A DNA stretch of 64,000 bases from Paraburkholderia largidicola (lineage in GTDB: Bacteria; Pseudomonadota; Gammaproteobacteria; Burkholderiales; Burkholderiaceae), in NCBI RefSeq assembly GCF_013426895.1, contig NZ_AP023175.1, forward strand, positions 372,001 to 436,000. The letters are read 5' to 3'. Below the pieces are notes generated by a model that had not been told where the DNA came from, did not search any database, and saw only the letters and a list, made by a program, of their open reading frames with translations. Position numbers and translations under genes: made by a program. Shown here one piece after another: positions 19,430 to 28,316 of this stretch. Every line of letters begins with the position of its first letter. Position 1 is the stretch's first letter.

Positions 19430-21325
19430 TTAGTGCATACGGAATATCGGCCGGAAAAAGGCGTTCAGTTCCGCGTATGCATCGAGTGGAAGAACATGCG
19501 CGACGTATTGGTCCGGACGGACCACGACGAGCGCGCCCCGTTCGCGGTCGATGCCGCGCGCGTCGAAGATATCAGTCGCTGCGTCGCTCGTAAATGTTTT
19601 CTCGTAGTCGATGAGGCCATAGCGTCCCTTGCGCGGCAGCAACATCGCGGGCAGATCGTCGAGACGCACTTCGCGATGCGGCTGCTGTAGCACCGCGCGC
19701 AGATCGAATACGCTATCCACGTCGGCATCGTCCGGCGTGGTGAGCCGCACGATAGAATCAGGCGATGTCGCGAGATGCTCGCACAGCGCATCGAGCGCAG
19801 TTCGCTTCGCATCCGCGAAGGCGTACAGGCGCCAGCGACCGTCCGCGCTTGCTGCGTGTCCCAGATGGACGGGCTTTGCATCCGCAAGCCGCACGACGGG
19901 CGATGAATGAAACCGTGTGCCGATCACGAAGCCCTGGGCGAGCGCCTGGTGCGTCGCTTCACCCGTCAACATACCCGGCCGGTAATGTGTCGCGACGCCA
20001 GCCGTATATCGGCCCGCGCGAACGAAATAGGCTTGCAGCTCAGCCGGATCGACGCCGCCTGCTTCGGGCCGGTTGGGATCTTTCGGCGGCGCGGCCATCA
20101 TCGCCGACCATTCCTTGTCGAAGTCGATCAACTCCTGCGCGATGGGCTGACGTTCGTCGGAATACGTACGCAACAGATCGGCGTCGCTGCGTCCCTGCAG
20201 CACCGCCCCGAGTTTCCAGCCGAGATTGAAGCCGTCCTGCATCGACACGTTCATGCCTTGGCCCGCCTTTGCGCTATGCGTGTGACAGGCATCGCCCGCG
20301 ATGAACACGCGCGGCTCGCGAGACGTTCCGTCGGCTGCAATGGCATCGTCGAAGCGATCGGTCAGGCGCTGTCCCACTTCATACACGGAAAACCACGCGA
20401 CTTCCTTGGCATCGAGCGTGTACGGATGCAGGATGTGCCGCGCCGTCTCGATGATGTGATCGACGGTGGTCTGTTTGATGCTGTCGCGATTCTCGGGCGT
20501 GACCTCGCCCAGATCGACATAGAAGCGCACCAGGTAGCCGCCTTCGCGCGGAATGATCAGCAGGTTGCCCTTGCTCGCGGACTGAATGGCGGCCTTCAGG
20601 CGGATGTCCGGGAAGTCGGTGACGGCGAGCGCGTCCATCACGCCCCAAGCGTGGTTCGCCGCATCGCCGCGCAGCGTTTGTCCGATAGCCGTGCGCACGC
20701 GGCTGCGAGCACCGTCGCACCCGACGACGTAGCGCGCCCGCACTGTGATTTCCTCGCCAAGCCGTGCTTCATCCGTGCGGCGCAACGTGACGCGCACGGG
20801 GTAGTCGCCCGTATCGTCGCGTTGCACGTCGACCACTTCCAGACCGTAGTCCGGCTCGACCCGTTGCGCGGACCGGCGCATGACATCGAGCAGATAGTCC
20901 TGCACGCGCGCCTGATTGACGATCACGTGCGGAAACTCCGACATGCCTGTTTCGGTATCCTGAACACGACCGGTACGCTTGATGGCACCCCGATCCTGTG
21001 CATCGGGTCGCCAGAACACGGTTTCGTTGACCCAGTACGCTTCGCGCTGCAAGCGGTCGCTGAGGCCGAACGCATTGAACATCTCGACAGTCCGGCACGC
21101 GACACCGTCTGCCTGTCCCATCAGCAACGGCCCCGAGCGCCGCTCGACGACGCGCGTGCGGATCGACGGGAATTGCGAGAGTTGTGCTGCCAGCACGAGC
21201 CCCGCAGGACCGCTTCCGACGATCAGCACGTCGACGGTGTCGGGCATCTCGACGCGAGGTGCGCCTTCGGCGGCCGGCTCGATGGTCGGATCGCCGACGC
21301 GGAAACCGTTGAGATGAAATTGCAT
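19430..21325 (-). CDS. mobA: 3-hydroxybenzoate 4-monooxygenase (MobA-type FAD hydroxylase)
   Basis: A 631-aa flavoprotein hydroxylase with the phenol hydroxylase fold. Near residue 38 is the dinucleotide motif VGSGPAGLVLAAQL, then RARYVVGCDGARS and the FAD-contact motif IAGDACHTHSAKAGQGMN. The C-terminal thioredoxin-like domain ends LVVVRPDQYVAHVLPL. The start MQFHLNGFRVGDP and the whole chain closely follow Comamonas MobA as I remember it. The reaction is 3-hydroxybenzoate + NADPH + O2 to protocatechuate. GGAGG precedes the ATG at 21325; the longer frame upstream is rejected. It is co-directional with the MarR gene. No ring-cleavage genes are in the window. Confidence 0.82.
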   Translation of the reverse strand: MQFHLNGFRVGDPTIEPAAEGAPRVEMPDTVDVLIVGSGPAGLVLAAQLSQFPSIRTRVVERRSGPLLMGQADGVACRTVEMFNAFGLSDRLQREAYWVNETVFWRPDAQDRGAIKRTGRVQDTETGMSEFPHVIVNQARVQDYLLDVMRRSAQRVEPDYGLEVVDVQRDDTGDYPVRVTLRRTDEARLGEEITVRARYVVGCDGARSRVRTAIGQTLRGDAANHAWGVMDALAVTDFPDIRLKAAIQSASKGNLLIIPREGGYLVRFYVDLGEVTPENRDSIKQTTVDHIIETARHILHPYTLDAKEVAWFSVYEVGQRLTDRFDDAIAADGTSREPRVFIAGDACHTHSAKAGQGMNVSMQDGFNLGWKLGAVLQGRSDADLLRTYSDERQPIAQELIDFDKEWSAMMAAPPKDPNRPEAGGVDPAELQAYFVRAGRYTAGVATHYRPGMLTGEATHQALAQGFVIGTRFHSSPVVRLADAKPVHLGHAASADGRWRLYAFADAKRTALDALCEHLATSPDSIVRLTTPDDADVDSVFDLRAVLQQPHREVRLDDLPAMLLPRKGRYGLIDYEKTFTSDAATDIFDARGIDRERGALVVVRPDQYVAHVLPLDAYAELNAFFRPIFRMH

Positions 21326-21653
21326 GGTGTCTTCCTCCAGTTCGAATGCGTCATCGTGGAAACGAATATACTCCGTACACCAACCATTTAAAAGCACTTC
21401 GTGCAGCAGTGGATGTTTACCCTGGCCTGAGGATTTCGAAGACCTTTCCCTGGTTGCGTCCGAAAAAGCGGCGGATATCCGGCACGCAGCCATCGGAACG
21501 CCGCTCGCGTCGCCATATCGGGTAAAACCCTAAGTCCTATTCCGTGCGACGGCCGACTCTGCTATAAATTGCGCTCCGTAGCTGATGACGTTTTAGCACG
21601 GCGATTTCTTGCAAGTTTGGCAAGGTTCAGCGGCAGCGTTTGAAAGGAATGGC
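21326..21653. promoter_or_regulatory. Divergent mobA / ribose operon promoter region
   Basis: A 328-nt gene-free spacer carrying the mobA promoter (minus strand) and the rbs promoter (plus strand). A TATAAAT box lies at 21564-21570 with a poor -35. Nearer mobA the sequence is AT-richer. No RNA gene or repeat is seen. Confidence 0.5.
21582..21598. promoter_or_regulatory. Candidate LacI-type operator of the ribose operon
   Basis: GCTGATGACGTTTTAGC has the outer GCT...AGC symmetry of LacI/GalR-family operators. It lies just downstream of the TATAAAT box and 55 nt before rbsK, a good place for repression by the Cra-like regulator encoded at the end of the cluster. Symmetry in the inner positions is weak. 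Confidence 0.35.
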
Positions 21654-22544
21654 ATGGCGCGCGTAGTTGTGGTGGGCAGCATCAACATGGACATGGTGGT
21701 CGTCACCAACACGTTTCCCCGACTGGGCGAGACGCTGTTCGGCACGGGCTTTTCGACGAGCCCTGGCGGCAAAGGCGCGAATCAGGCCGTCGCGGCGGCT
21801 CGGCTCGGCGCTCAGGTGACGATGGTCGGGCGGGTAGGCGCCGACGCGTTCGGTGCAGAGATGAAGGCGACGCTCGTACGCGAAGGCGTGGACGTGCGTT
21901 ACGTCACCACCGCACGCCAGGCGACGGGTATCGCATCGATCACGCTGACGGGCGGTGATAACGCGATCGTCGTCGTGCCGGGCGCCAACTCGGAGCTGTC
22001 GCCCGAAGATATCGACCGCGCCGCCGATGTATTCGAGCAGGCCGATGTCGTGCTGGCCCAACTCGAAGTCCCGTACGAGACCGTCCTGCATGCGGCGCGC
22101 CGCGCTCGCGCACTCAACAAGCCGTTCTTTCTGAATCCTGCTCCCGCCGTCTCATTGAGCGACGAACTGCTGGACCTCGTCACGCTGCTGACGCCCAACC
22201 AGCATGAGCTCGCGACCGCGTTGCAGACGCGTGAAGAGGCGTGGGCCGATGAACTCGCGCGGCGTCCCGGCCAGATCGCGATGACGCGCGGCAAGGAAGG
22301 CGTGAGCTACGCCGACATGGACGGCAAGCTCGTCCACAAAGCCGGCTTCAAGGTCGATGCCGTCGACACGACAGGCGCTGGCGACACGTTCAACGGCGCA
22401 CTCGCAGCTTTCTGGAGTCTCGGGATCGACGAGGCAGTGCGGCGCGCCAACGCGGCGGCAGCACTCTCCGTCACGCGCGCAGGCGCGCAAGGTGGCATGC
22501 CGACGCTCGCCGAACTGGACACATTTCTCGAGACCCAATCATGA
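21654..22544 (+). CDS. rbsK: Ribokinase
   Basis: A 296-aa PfkB-family sugar kinase that phosphorylates ribose at O5. Motifs seen are VVGSINMDMVV at the start, the glycine block SPGGKGANQAVAAARLG, and the anion-hole/catalytic motif VDTTGAGDTFNGALA with the catalytic Asp in GAGD. AAAGGA precedes the ATG at 21654. It is the first gene of a five-gene ribose operon and overlaps rbsD by 4 nt, so coupled translation is likely. The order K-D-A-C-B differs from the enteric D-A-C-B-K. Confidence 0.95.
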   Translation: MARVVVVGSINMDMVVVTNTFPRLGETLFGTGFSTSPGGKGANQAVAAARLGAQVTMVGRVGADAFGAEMKATLVREGVDVRYVTTARQATGIASITLTGGDNAIVVVPGANSELSPEDIDRAADVFEQADVVLAQLEVPYETVLHAARRARALNKPFFLNPAPAVSLSDELLDLVTLLTPNQHELATALQTREEAWADELARRPGQIAMTRGKEGVSYADMDGKLVHKAGFKVDAVDTTGAGDTFNGALAAFWSLGIDEAVRRANAAAALSVTRAGAQGGMPTLAELDTFLETQS

Positions 22545-22939
22545 AAAAGCTTGGTCACCTGAATCGCGACATCGCGCGCGTGCTGGCATCGATGGGCCAC
22601 ACGGATAGCGTCGTGATTGCCGACTGCGGCCTGCCGATTCCCGAAGGCGTGGAATGCATCGACGTATCGCTTGCGCTCAACGTGCCGGGTTTCTTCGACG
22701 TGCTCGACAGCGTGCTCGCCGACTTCAAGGTCGAACGCGCGGTATTTGCAAGCGAGAGCGCGGAACACAACGCCGCTGTCGTGGCGCGCATCGCACAGAT
22801 GGCGGCCAGCAGGATCGACGTCGAGCAGGTGCCGCACGAGGAGTTCAAGCAGCGCTCCCGCGTGGCGAAAGCCATCATCCGCACGGGCGAGTGCAGTCCT
22901 TACGCGAATGTGATTCTGCATTCCGGCGTCATCTTCTGA
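22541..22939 (+). CDS. rbsD: D-ribose pyranase
   Basis: A 132-aa RbsD/FucU-family mutarotase that interconverts beta-pyran and beta-furan forms of ribose. Conserved features are the start MKKLGHLNRDIARVLASMGHTD with the catalytic His (GH), the DCGLPIP block, and the C-terminal TGECSPYANVILHSGVIF. It starts inside the rbsK stop (ATGA) and stops 10 nt before rbsA. Confidence 0.95.
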   Translation: MKKLGHLNRDIARVLASMGHTDSVVIADCGLPIPEGVECIDVSLALNVPGFFDVLDSVLADFKVERAVFASESAEHNAAVVARIAQMAASRIDVEQVPHEEFKQRSRVAKAIIRTGECSPYANVILHSGVIF

Positions 22940-22949
22940 GAGGCACACC

Positions 22950-24455
22950 ATGGAAGTGTTGATGCAGGGCATCGGCAAGGCCTTCGGACCGGTACGTGTG
23001 CTCGAGGGCGTCGATTTTCACATCAGCGCGGGCGAAATCCACGCGCTGATGGGTGAGAACGGCGCCGGCAAATCGACGCTGATGAAAATTCTGTGCGGGG
23101 TCTATCAGGCTGATGCCGGCAAGATCCTGATAGACGGCAGCGCCGCGCAGATTCGCAACACGGTCGAGGCCGAACATGCCGGCATCGCGATCATCCACCA
23201 GGAACTGAACCTCATCCCGCAACTGACGGTGATGGAGAACCTCTTCCTGGGCCGCGAACCGAGCCGGTTCGGGATCGTCGACAACGCGAAGATGCGCGGT
23301 GAAGCACGCAAATGGCTCGACATGGTCGGCGCGCGCGACATCGATCCGCAGACGGAAGCCGGTCAACTGTCGATCGGCCGGCAGCAACTCGTCGAGATCG
23401 CAAAAGCGCTTTCACTCGATGCGCGCGTCGTCGTGATGGATGAGCCGACGGCTGCGCTCACCAATCGCGAGATCGACACGCTGTTCGAGATCATGTTGTC
23501 GCTGAAGGCTCGCGGCGTGGCAATCGTTTATGTCTCGCACCGCATGGAAGAGATCTTCCGGATCTGCGACAAGATCAGCGTGCTGCGCGATGGTCATTTC
23601 GTCGGCGAACGCGCAATCAAGGATACGGGTTTCGACGAGATCGTCCGGCTGATGGTGGGACGCGAACTCGGCGAACGCTTCCCGAAGCGGCAGCACAAGC
23701 CGGGCGCGGTCCGCTTGCAGGTCAAGGATCTCGCGGATCACGGCAACATCGCAGGCGTTTCGTTCGATGTACGCGCGGGCGAAGTGCTGGGCATTGCCGG
23801 CTTGATGGGAGCAGGGCGCAGCGAAATTCTGAGAACGCTGTTCGGCGCCAACCGGAAGACGGGCGGAACGGTCACGCTCGACGGCAAGCCGCTCGAGGTC
23901 CGCGATGCATCCGGCGCGATTGCGGCCGGCATCGGCTTCGTCACGGAAGACCGGAAAGGGCAGGGGCTCGTGCTGGGTATGTCCGTGCGCGAGAACGCGA
24001 CGCTCGTTCATCTCGACAGCTATGCGAGCTTCGGTTTCGTCGACAGCAAGGCCGAGCGCCAGGCAGTCGATGGCCTGATCGAGCAGTTGCGCGTGCGCAC
24101 GCGGGATGCGGAACTGGACGTGAAGTCGCTGTCGGGCGGCAATCAGCAGAAGGTGGTCTTCGCGAAGTGGCTTGCGCGACCGCCCAAGGTGCTGTTGCTC
24201 GACGAACCGACGCGCGGCGTCGACGTCGGCGGCAAGGCCGAAATCTACACGATCATCAATCAGCTGGCCGAGCGCGGTGTCGCAATCGTGATGGTGTCGT
24301 CGGAGCTTCCCGAGGTCCTCGCGATGAGCGACCGGATCCTGGTCATGCATCAGGGCCGCCAGAGCGGACTGTTCGATGCAGAGGGCGCAACGCAGGAACT
24401 CATCATGACGGCAGCAGCGGGCGGCATTGCGACGCCTGTTTCGGTTGCCGCATAG
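22950..24455 (+). CDS. rbsA: Ribose ABC transporter ATP-binding protein
   Basis: A 501-aa tandem ABC ATPase of the sugar class. The first half has Walker A GENGAGKST, signature LSIGRQQ and Walker B VVVMDEPTAAL. The second half has the degenerate Walker A-like GLMGAGRSE usual for RbsA/MglA, signature LSGGNQQKV and Walker B LLLDEPTRGVDVG. It powers ribose import with RbsC and RbsB at the inner membrane. The next gene starts about 100 nt downstream. Confidence 0.95.
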   Translation: MEVLMQGIGKAFGPVRVLEGVDFHISAGEIHALMGENGAGKSTLMKILCGVYQADAGKILIDGSAAQIRNTVEAEHAGIAIIHQELNLIPQLTVMENLFLGREPSRFGIVDNAKMRGEARKWLDMVGARDIDPQTEAGQLSIGRQQLVEIAKALSLDARVVVMDEPTAALTNREIDTLFEIMLSLKARGVAIVYVSHRMEEIFRICDKISVLRDGHFVGERAIKDTGFDEIVRLMVGRELGERFPKRQHKPGAVRLQVKDLADHGNIAGVSFDVRAGEVLGIAGLMGAGRSEILRTLFGANRKTGGTVTLDGKPLEVRDASGAIAAGIGFVTEDRKGQGLVLGMSVRENATLVHLDSYASFGFVDSKAERQAVDGLIEQLRVRTRDAELDVKSLSGGNQQKVVFAKWLARPPKVLLLDEPTRGVDVGGKAEIYTIINQLAERGVAIVMVSSELPEVLAMSDRILVMHQGRQSGLFDAEGATQELIMTAAAGGIATPVSVAA

Positions 24456-24558
24456 ACACCGTCCAACCTGAACCCTGACGGCTGCGCAATGACCGCGCGC
24501 CGTGCATCCCATTGAAATGGTCCTGTCGCAAGCGAAAGGACACAACGCGAGACACATC

Positions 24559-25515
24559 ATGGCGCAACTGAGTATCACACCGACCAACCGCGCGACGCTG
24601 CAGAAGCTTGGGCCGTTTATTGCCCTGCTCGTCATTGCGGTGGGACTCTCCATCGTCAGTCACAATTTTCTGACCGTCGACAACCTGCTGAACGTGATGC
24701 GTCAGGCGTCGATCAATGCGCTGATTGCATTCGGCATGACGCTGGTGATTCTGCTGGGCGGCATCGATCTTTCTGCGGGCTCGGTACTGGCGCTGTCGTC
24801 CGTCATCATCGCGAGCCTTTTGACGTCGGGCATGCCGGCAGGTCTCGCGACGCTCGCCGGACTCGTTGCAGGCGGCCTGATGGGACTGGTGAACGGGCTC
24901 GTGATCAGCAAGGGCAAGGTTGCGCCGTTCATCGCGACGCTCGGGTCGATGACGGTGCTTCGCGGACTGGCATTGGTCCTGTCGAACGGCAGTCCGCTGA
25001 GCAGCTTCAACAGCGACTTCTTTTCGCTGCTCGGCGGCGGCTACGTTGCCCGACTCGTGCCGATTCCTGTCGTGCTCATGCTGGTCATGTTCGCGATCTT
25101 CTGGGTGCTGCTGCGCAAGACCGTGTTTGGCCGCCACATCTATGCGACGGGCGGCAACGCCGAGTCGGCAAAGCTCTCGGGCGTGAAGGTCGATCGCATC
25201 CAGCTGTATGTGTACACGATCTCGGGCGTCATGGCCGCGCTCGCGGGCGTCGTGCTGACGTCCCGTCTGAACTCCGCGCAACCTACTGCGGGTACCGGCT
25301 ATGAACTCGACGCCATCGCCGCCGTCGTGCTCGGTGGAACGAGCCTGACGGGCGGCCGCGGATGGATTTTCGGCACGCTCGTCGGCGCGCTGCTGATCGG
25401 CGTTCTGAACAACGGCCTGAATCTGCTCGACGTGTCGTCTTTCTATCAGCAGGTCATCAAGGGCGGCGTGATCCTGCTCGCCGTGCTGATCGATCGTGGC
25501 AACAAGAAGTCGTAA
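24559..25515 (+). CDS. rbsC: Ribose ABC transporter permease
   Basis: A 318-aa inner-membrane permease with about 8-10 hydrophobic helices, the BPD_transp_2 family. Typical blocks are GMTLVILLGGIDLSAGSVLAL and the coupling-region EAA-like GNAESAKLSGVKVDRI, then GTSLTGGRGWIFGTLVGALLIG. I chose the ATG at 24559 because MAQLSITPTNRATLQKLG matches the usual length. The frame is open back to 24502, but that part is unlikely. Confidence 0.93.
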   Translation: MAQLSITPTNRATLQKLGPFIALLVIAVGLSIVSHNFLTVDNLLNVMRQASINALIAFGMTLVILLGGIDLSAGSVLALSSVIIASLLTSGMPAGLATLAGLVAGGLMGLVNGLVISKGKVAPFIATLGSMTVLRGLALVLSNGSPLSSFNSDFFSLLGGGYVARLVPIPVVLMLVMFAIFWVLLRKTVFGRHIYATGGNAESAKLSGVKVDRIQLYVYTISGVMAALAGVVLTSRLNSAQPTAGTGYELDAIAAVVLGGTSLTGGRGWIFGTLVGALLIGVLNNGLNLLDVSSFYQQVIKGGVILLAVLIDRGNKKS

Positions 25516-25528
25516 CGCAGGTTGACAA

Positions 25529-25551
25529 GGGAAGGGCGTAGACCCTTTCCC
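25529..25551 (+). terminator. Intercistronic hairpin between rbsC and rbsB
   Basis: Inverted repeat GGGAAGGG / CCCTTTCCC with a CGTAGA-type loop, 14 nt after rbsC. It has no strong U-tract. It may attenuate read-through or protect an mRNA end so that the binding protein is made at a different level. Confidence 0.4.
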
Positions 25552-25622
25552 ATAGCTTTATCGATTACCGATTGCTGGACAGCAAAACCCAGTTTCACCA
25601 CACAAGGAAGAAGAGGAAGACA

Positions 25623-26591
25623 ATGCAGAAACCCGTTTCGCCGCGATTCTCGAAGCTTTTCGCCGCGCTGTGCGCAAGCACGCTGATGGCTGGTCTGGTT
25701 GCATGCTCGAAGGAAGGTCCGGCTACGTCGGCGGATGCCGGAGCGAGCGCGGCATCGGCGCCTGCTGCAAACGGCGCGATCACGGTCGGCCTGTCGATTT
25801 CGACGTTGAACAATCCGTTTTTCGTCTCGCTGCGTAAAGGCGCGGAAGGCGAAGCGGCCAAAGACGGCGTGACGCTGATCACGGTCGATGCGCAGAACGA
25901 TCCCGCGAAGCAGCAGGCGAGCGTCGAAGATCTGATCGAAAAGAAAGTCAGCGTGATCCTGATCAACCCGACCGATTCGTCGGCTGTGGCGAACGTCGTC
26001 AAGGAAGCGACCAGCAAGGGCATCAAGGTCGTCTCGCTCGACCGCAGCGTCAACGGCGCGGATGTCAGCTCGCATATCGCCTCGGACAACAAGGCCGGCG
26101 GCAAGATGGCGGCTGATTTCCTCGCGGAAAAGCTGGGCGGCAAGGGCAATATCGTCGAACTGCAAGGCATTCCGGGTTCGTCGGCGGCGAATGAGCGTGG
26201 CGCTGGCTTCGACGACGAAGTGACGGCGAAGGGCGGCGTGAAGATCGCGACGAAGCAGCCTGCCGACTTCGACCGGGCGAAGGGTCTGTCGGTGATGGAA
26301 AACATCATCCAGAGCAACAAGGACATTCAGGGCGTGTTCGCACAGAACGACGAGATGGCGTTGGGCGCTGTGAAGGCGCTGCAGGCGGCGGGTCTGAAGA
26401 ACGTCGCGGTGGTTGGCTTCGACGCGACCAGCGACGCCATCACGGCAGTCAAGGGCGGCCAGATGGCGGCGACCGTGCAGCAGCAGCCGGAGCTGATCGG
26501 CCAGTACGGCGTGCAGACGGCGAAGAAGCTGGTCGACGGTCAGTCGGTCGACAAGTTCATCCCTGTGCCGCTGAACCTTTACAAGCAGTAA
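25623..26591 (+). CDS. rbsB: Ribose-binding periplasmic protein (lipid-anchored)
   Basis: A 322-aa type I periplasmic binding protein. The signal peptide ends LMAGLVAC, a good lipobox, so it is probably lipid-anchored instead of free as in E. coli. The mature chain has the RbsB blocks GLSISTLNNPFFVSLRKGAE, INPTDSSAVANVVKEA, VSLDRSVNG, SDNKAGGKMAADFL, FAQNDEMALGA and VVGFDATSDAI, which include the ribose contacts Asn, Phe, Asp, Arg and Asn. A rich AGGAAGA ribosome site precedes the ATG. Confidence 0.93.
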   Translation: MQKPVSPRFSKLFAALCASTLMAGLVACSKEGPATSADAGASAASAPAANGAITVGLSISTLNNPFFVSLRKGAEGEAAKDGVTLITVDAQNDPAKQQASVEDLIEKKVSVILINPTDSSAVANVVKEATSKGIKVVSLDRSVNGADVSSHIASDNKAGGKMAADFLAEKLGGKGNIVELQGIPGSSAANERGAGFDDEVTAKGGVKIATKQPADFDRAKGLSVMENIIQSNKDIQGVFAQNDEMALGAVKALQAAGLKNVAVVGFDATSDAITAVKGGQMAATVQQQPELIGQYGVQTAKKLVDGQSVDKFIPVPLNLYKQ

Positions 26592-26768
26592 GTTCTCATC
26601 TGTCCCTTCCCGTAGTACCATCAGGCGCCAGGACCCACGTCGCTGCGCGCCTGCCTCTGCCTCCGGTTCTAGCGGCCGGCGAATCCCCGACGAAGTTGTA
26701 TCGTACGCACGCGCTGCTCACAGAAGCGGTGCGCTTGCGCCTGACTCATTGACCTGCAGGAAGCCCGC

Positions 26769-27785
26769 GTGACCCAGTTCGAGCGTCTGACCATCGACGA
26801 CATTGCCCGCCTCGCGAAGGTTTCCCGTACTACGGCTAGCATGGTGCTCAACGGCTATGCCGAACGCTACCGGATATCCGCGGCGACCGTCGAACGGGTG
26901 TTGCAGGTCGCGAAGGACCATCACTTCACGCCTTCGCAGTCGGCGCGTGCGTTGCGCACGCGTCGCAGCAACACGATCGGTCTTGTGATTCCCGACCTGA
27001 CCAACTCTGCCCATGCGGCGCTTGCGCAGGCGATGGAATGGCAATGCCGCGAACGCTATCAATATCAACTCGTTCTTGTCACGAGCGATGAAAACCCGGT
27101 GCGCGAGACGGAAGGTATTGCGCACCTCGTGTCGCATCAGGTCGATGGTTTGATCGTCGTGCCGTGCACGGGCGACGCGAAGCGCTACGAGAAATGGATG
27201 AAGCGTCTGCCTCTCGTGTTTGCCGATCGCCGCGTCGAGGAGAGCAGTATTCCGTACGTCGTCACCGATGCCGTTGAAACGGTAGCGACGCTGGTCGGCG
27301 AGAGCATCGCCCGAGGCGCACGTGAGGTGGTCTACCTGGGCGGTCAACCGGAGTTGTCTGCGAGCCGCGATCGTCTGGCCGGATACCGGCAGGCGCTTCG
27401 CCAGCATGGTCTCGAGGAACGGCCCGACTGGGTGTTCGAGCGGGATTACCAGCGTGAATCGGGCTACGAGCTGATGAAGTCGTGGTTCGCTGAACACCAG
27501 CGATATCCGCAAGCGCTCTTTGCCGGCTCGATTACGCTGCTCGAAGGCGTTCTGCAGTTTATGAACGATGCGCATCAACTGGCGCAGGCGCCAGGACAAC
27601 TGATGACATTCGATGACCATAAACTGCTCGACTGTCTGCCGTTCAAGATCGACGCGATTATCCAGGATAGCGCGCAACTGGCTGAGCACAGTCTGCGGTG
27701 CGTGTTTTCTCTGCTCGAGGGTGATGGCGAGCCGGACTCGAGGCTGGTGCCGGCGCGGATTCGATATCGCAGGTCGGGCGGCTGA
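26769..27785 (+). CDS. LacI-family regulator with Cra/FruR-like sequence
   Basis: A 338-aa repressor starting at GTG with AGGAAG upstream. Residues 8-60 form the LacI HTH (IDDIARLAKVSRTTASMVLNG, with the hinge ARALRTRRSNTIGLVIPDLTN). The rest is a sugar-binding-fold sensor. The RTTAS recognition helix, the YRIS spacing and blocks such as VYLGGQPELSASRDRLAGYR and PQALFAGSITLLEGV resemble E. coli Cra/FruR much more than RbsR. Position after rbsB argues for control of the ribose operon, while the family argues for a phospho-sugar such as fructose 1-phosphate as ligand. Confidence 0.85.
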   Translation: MTQFERLTIDDIARLAKVSRTTASMVLNGYAERYRISAATVERVLQVAKDHHFTPSQSARALRTRRSNTIGLVIPDLTNSAHAALAQAMEWQCRERYQYQLVLVTSDENPVRETEGIAHLVSHQVDGLIVVPCTGDAKRYEKWMKRLPLVFADRRVEESSIPYVVTDAVETVATLVGESIARGAREVVYLGGQPELSASRDRLAGYRQALRQHGLEERPDWVFERDYQRESGYELMKSWFAEHQRYPQALFAGSITLLEGVLQFMNDAHQLAQAPGQLMTFDDHKLLDCLPFKIDAIIQDSAQLAEHSLRCVFSLLEGDGEPDSRLVPARIRYRRSGG

Positions 27786-27906
27786 TTAGCGCGCATTTGC
27801 TGCAGATCGGGGTATCGGGCCCTATTTTTTAAAATTCAATTTTTTGTTGATAATTTATCTTATGTAAAATCACAAAACCGGCCAGACGACCTCCGATTCC
27901 CCGCTT

Positions 27907-28170
27907 TCAGCTAACGCGTCCTGCAGCCGCGACCAAGGCTCGCGGCGCATTGCACGAACCGTCGAAGCTTTTCTGCAGCCAGTCGTTCGCCCAGTCGGTC
28001 GCATACTGGATAGCGTCCTGACGAAGATCGAAACCCGCCAGATCGCCGCTCACATGGATGAACGATTCACCGTCCGGCAACGGCCCACTGATCATGGCGT
28101 GCGCCATGTACTCGCCATCGGCGCGACGCGGCGTCGGGTCTATTCGGAACATTGCGGGATCGAAATGCAT
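27907..28170 (-). CDS. Conserved hypothetical protein (87 aa)
   Basis: The ATG at 28170 has GGGAG at good spacing; an upstream in-frame start at 28215 lacks one. The short alpha/beta protein reads ISGPLPDGESFIHVSGDLAGFDLRQDAIQYATDWANDWLQ. Its strand-strand-helix layout is similar to that of the neighbouring small protein at 28317-28607. No function is known. An AT-rich stretch (27823-27880) separates it from the convergent LacI-family gene. Confidence 0.6.
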   Translation of the reverse strand: MHFDPAMFRIDPTPRRADGEYMAHAMISGPLPDGESFIHVSGDLAGFDLRQDAIQYATDWANDWLQKSFDGSCNAPRALVAAAGRVS

Positions 28171-28316
28171 GTGACGCTCCCATCGCGCGTTGCGCGCCAA
28201 AAAATTCGCTTTCATTGAAATCGCACCGTGCGCGTCGTGTCATGGATGCAATTAAACACACAACGCTACGCATCAACCGTCAATGGAAGCGAACCACACG
28301 ACGGACTATCGTCGTA

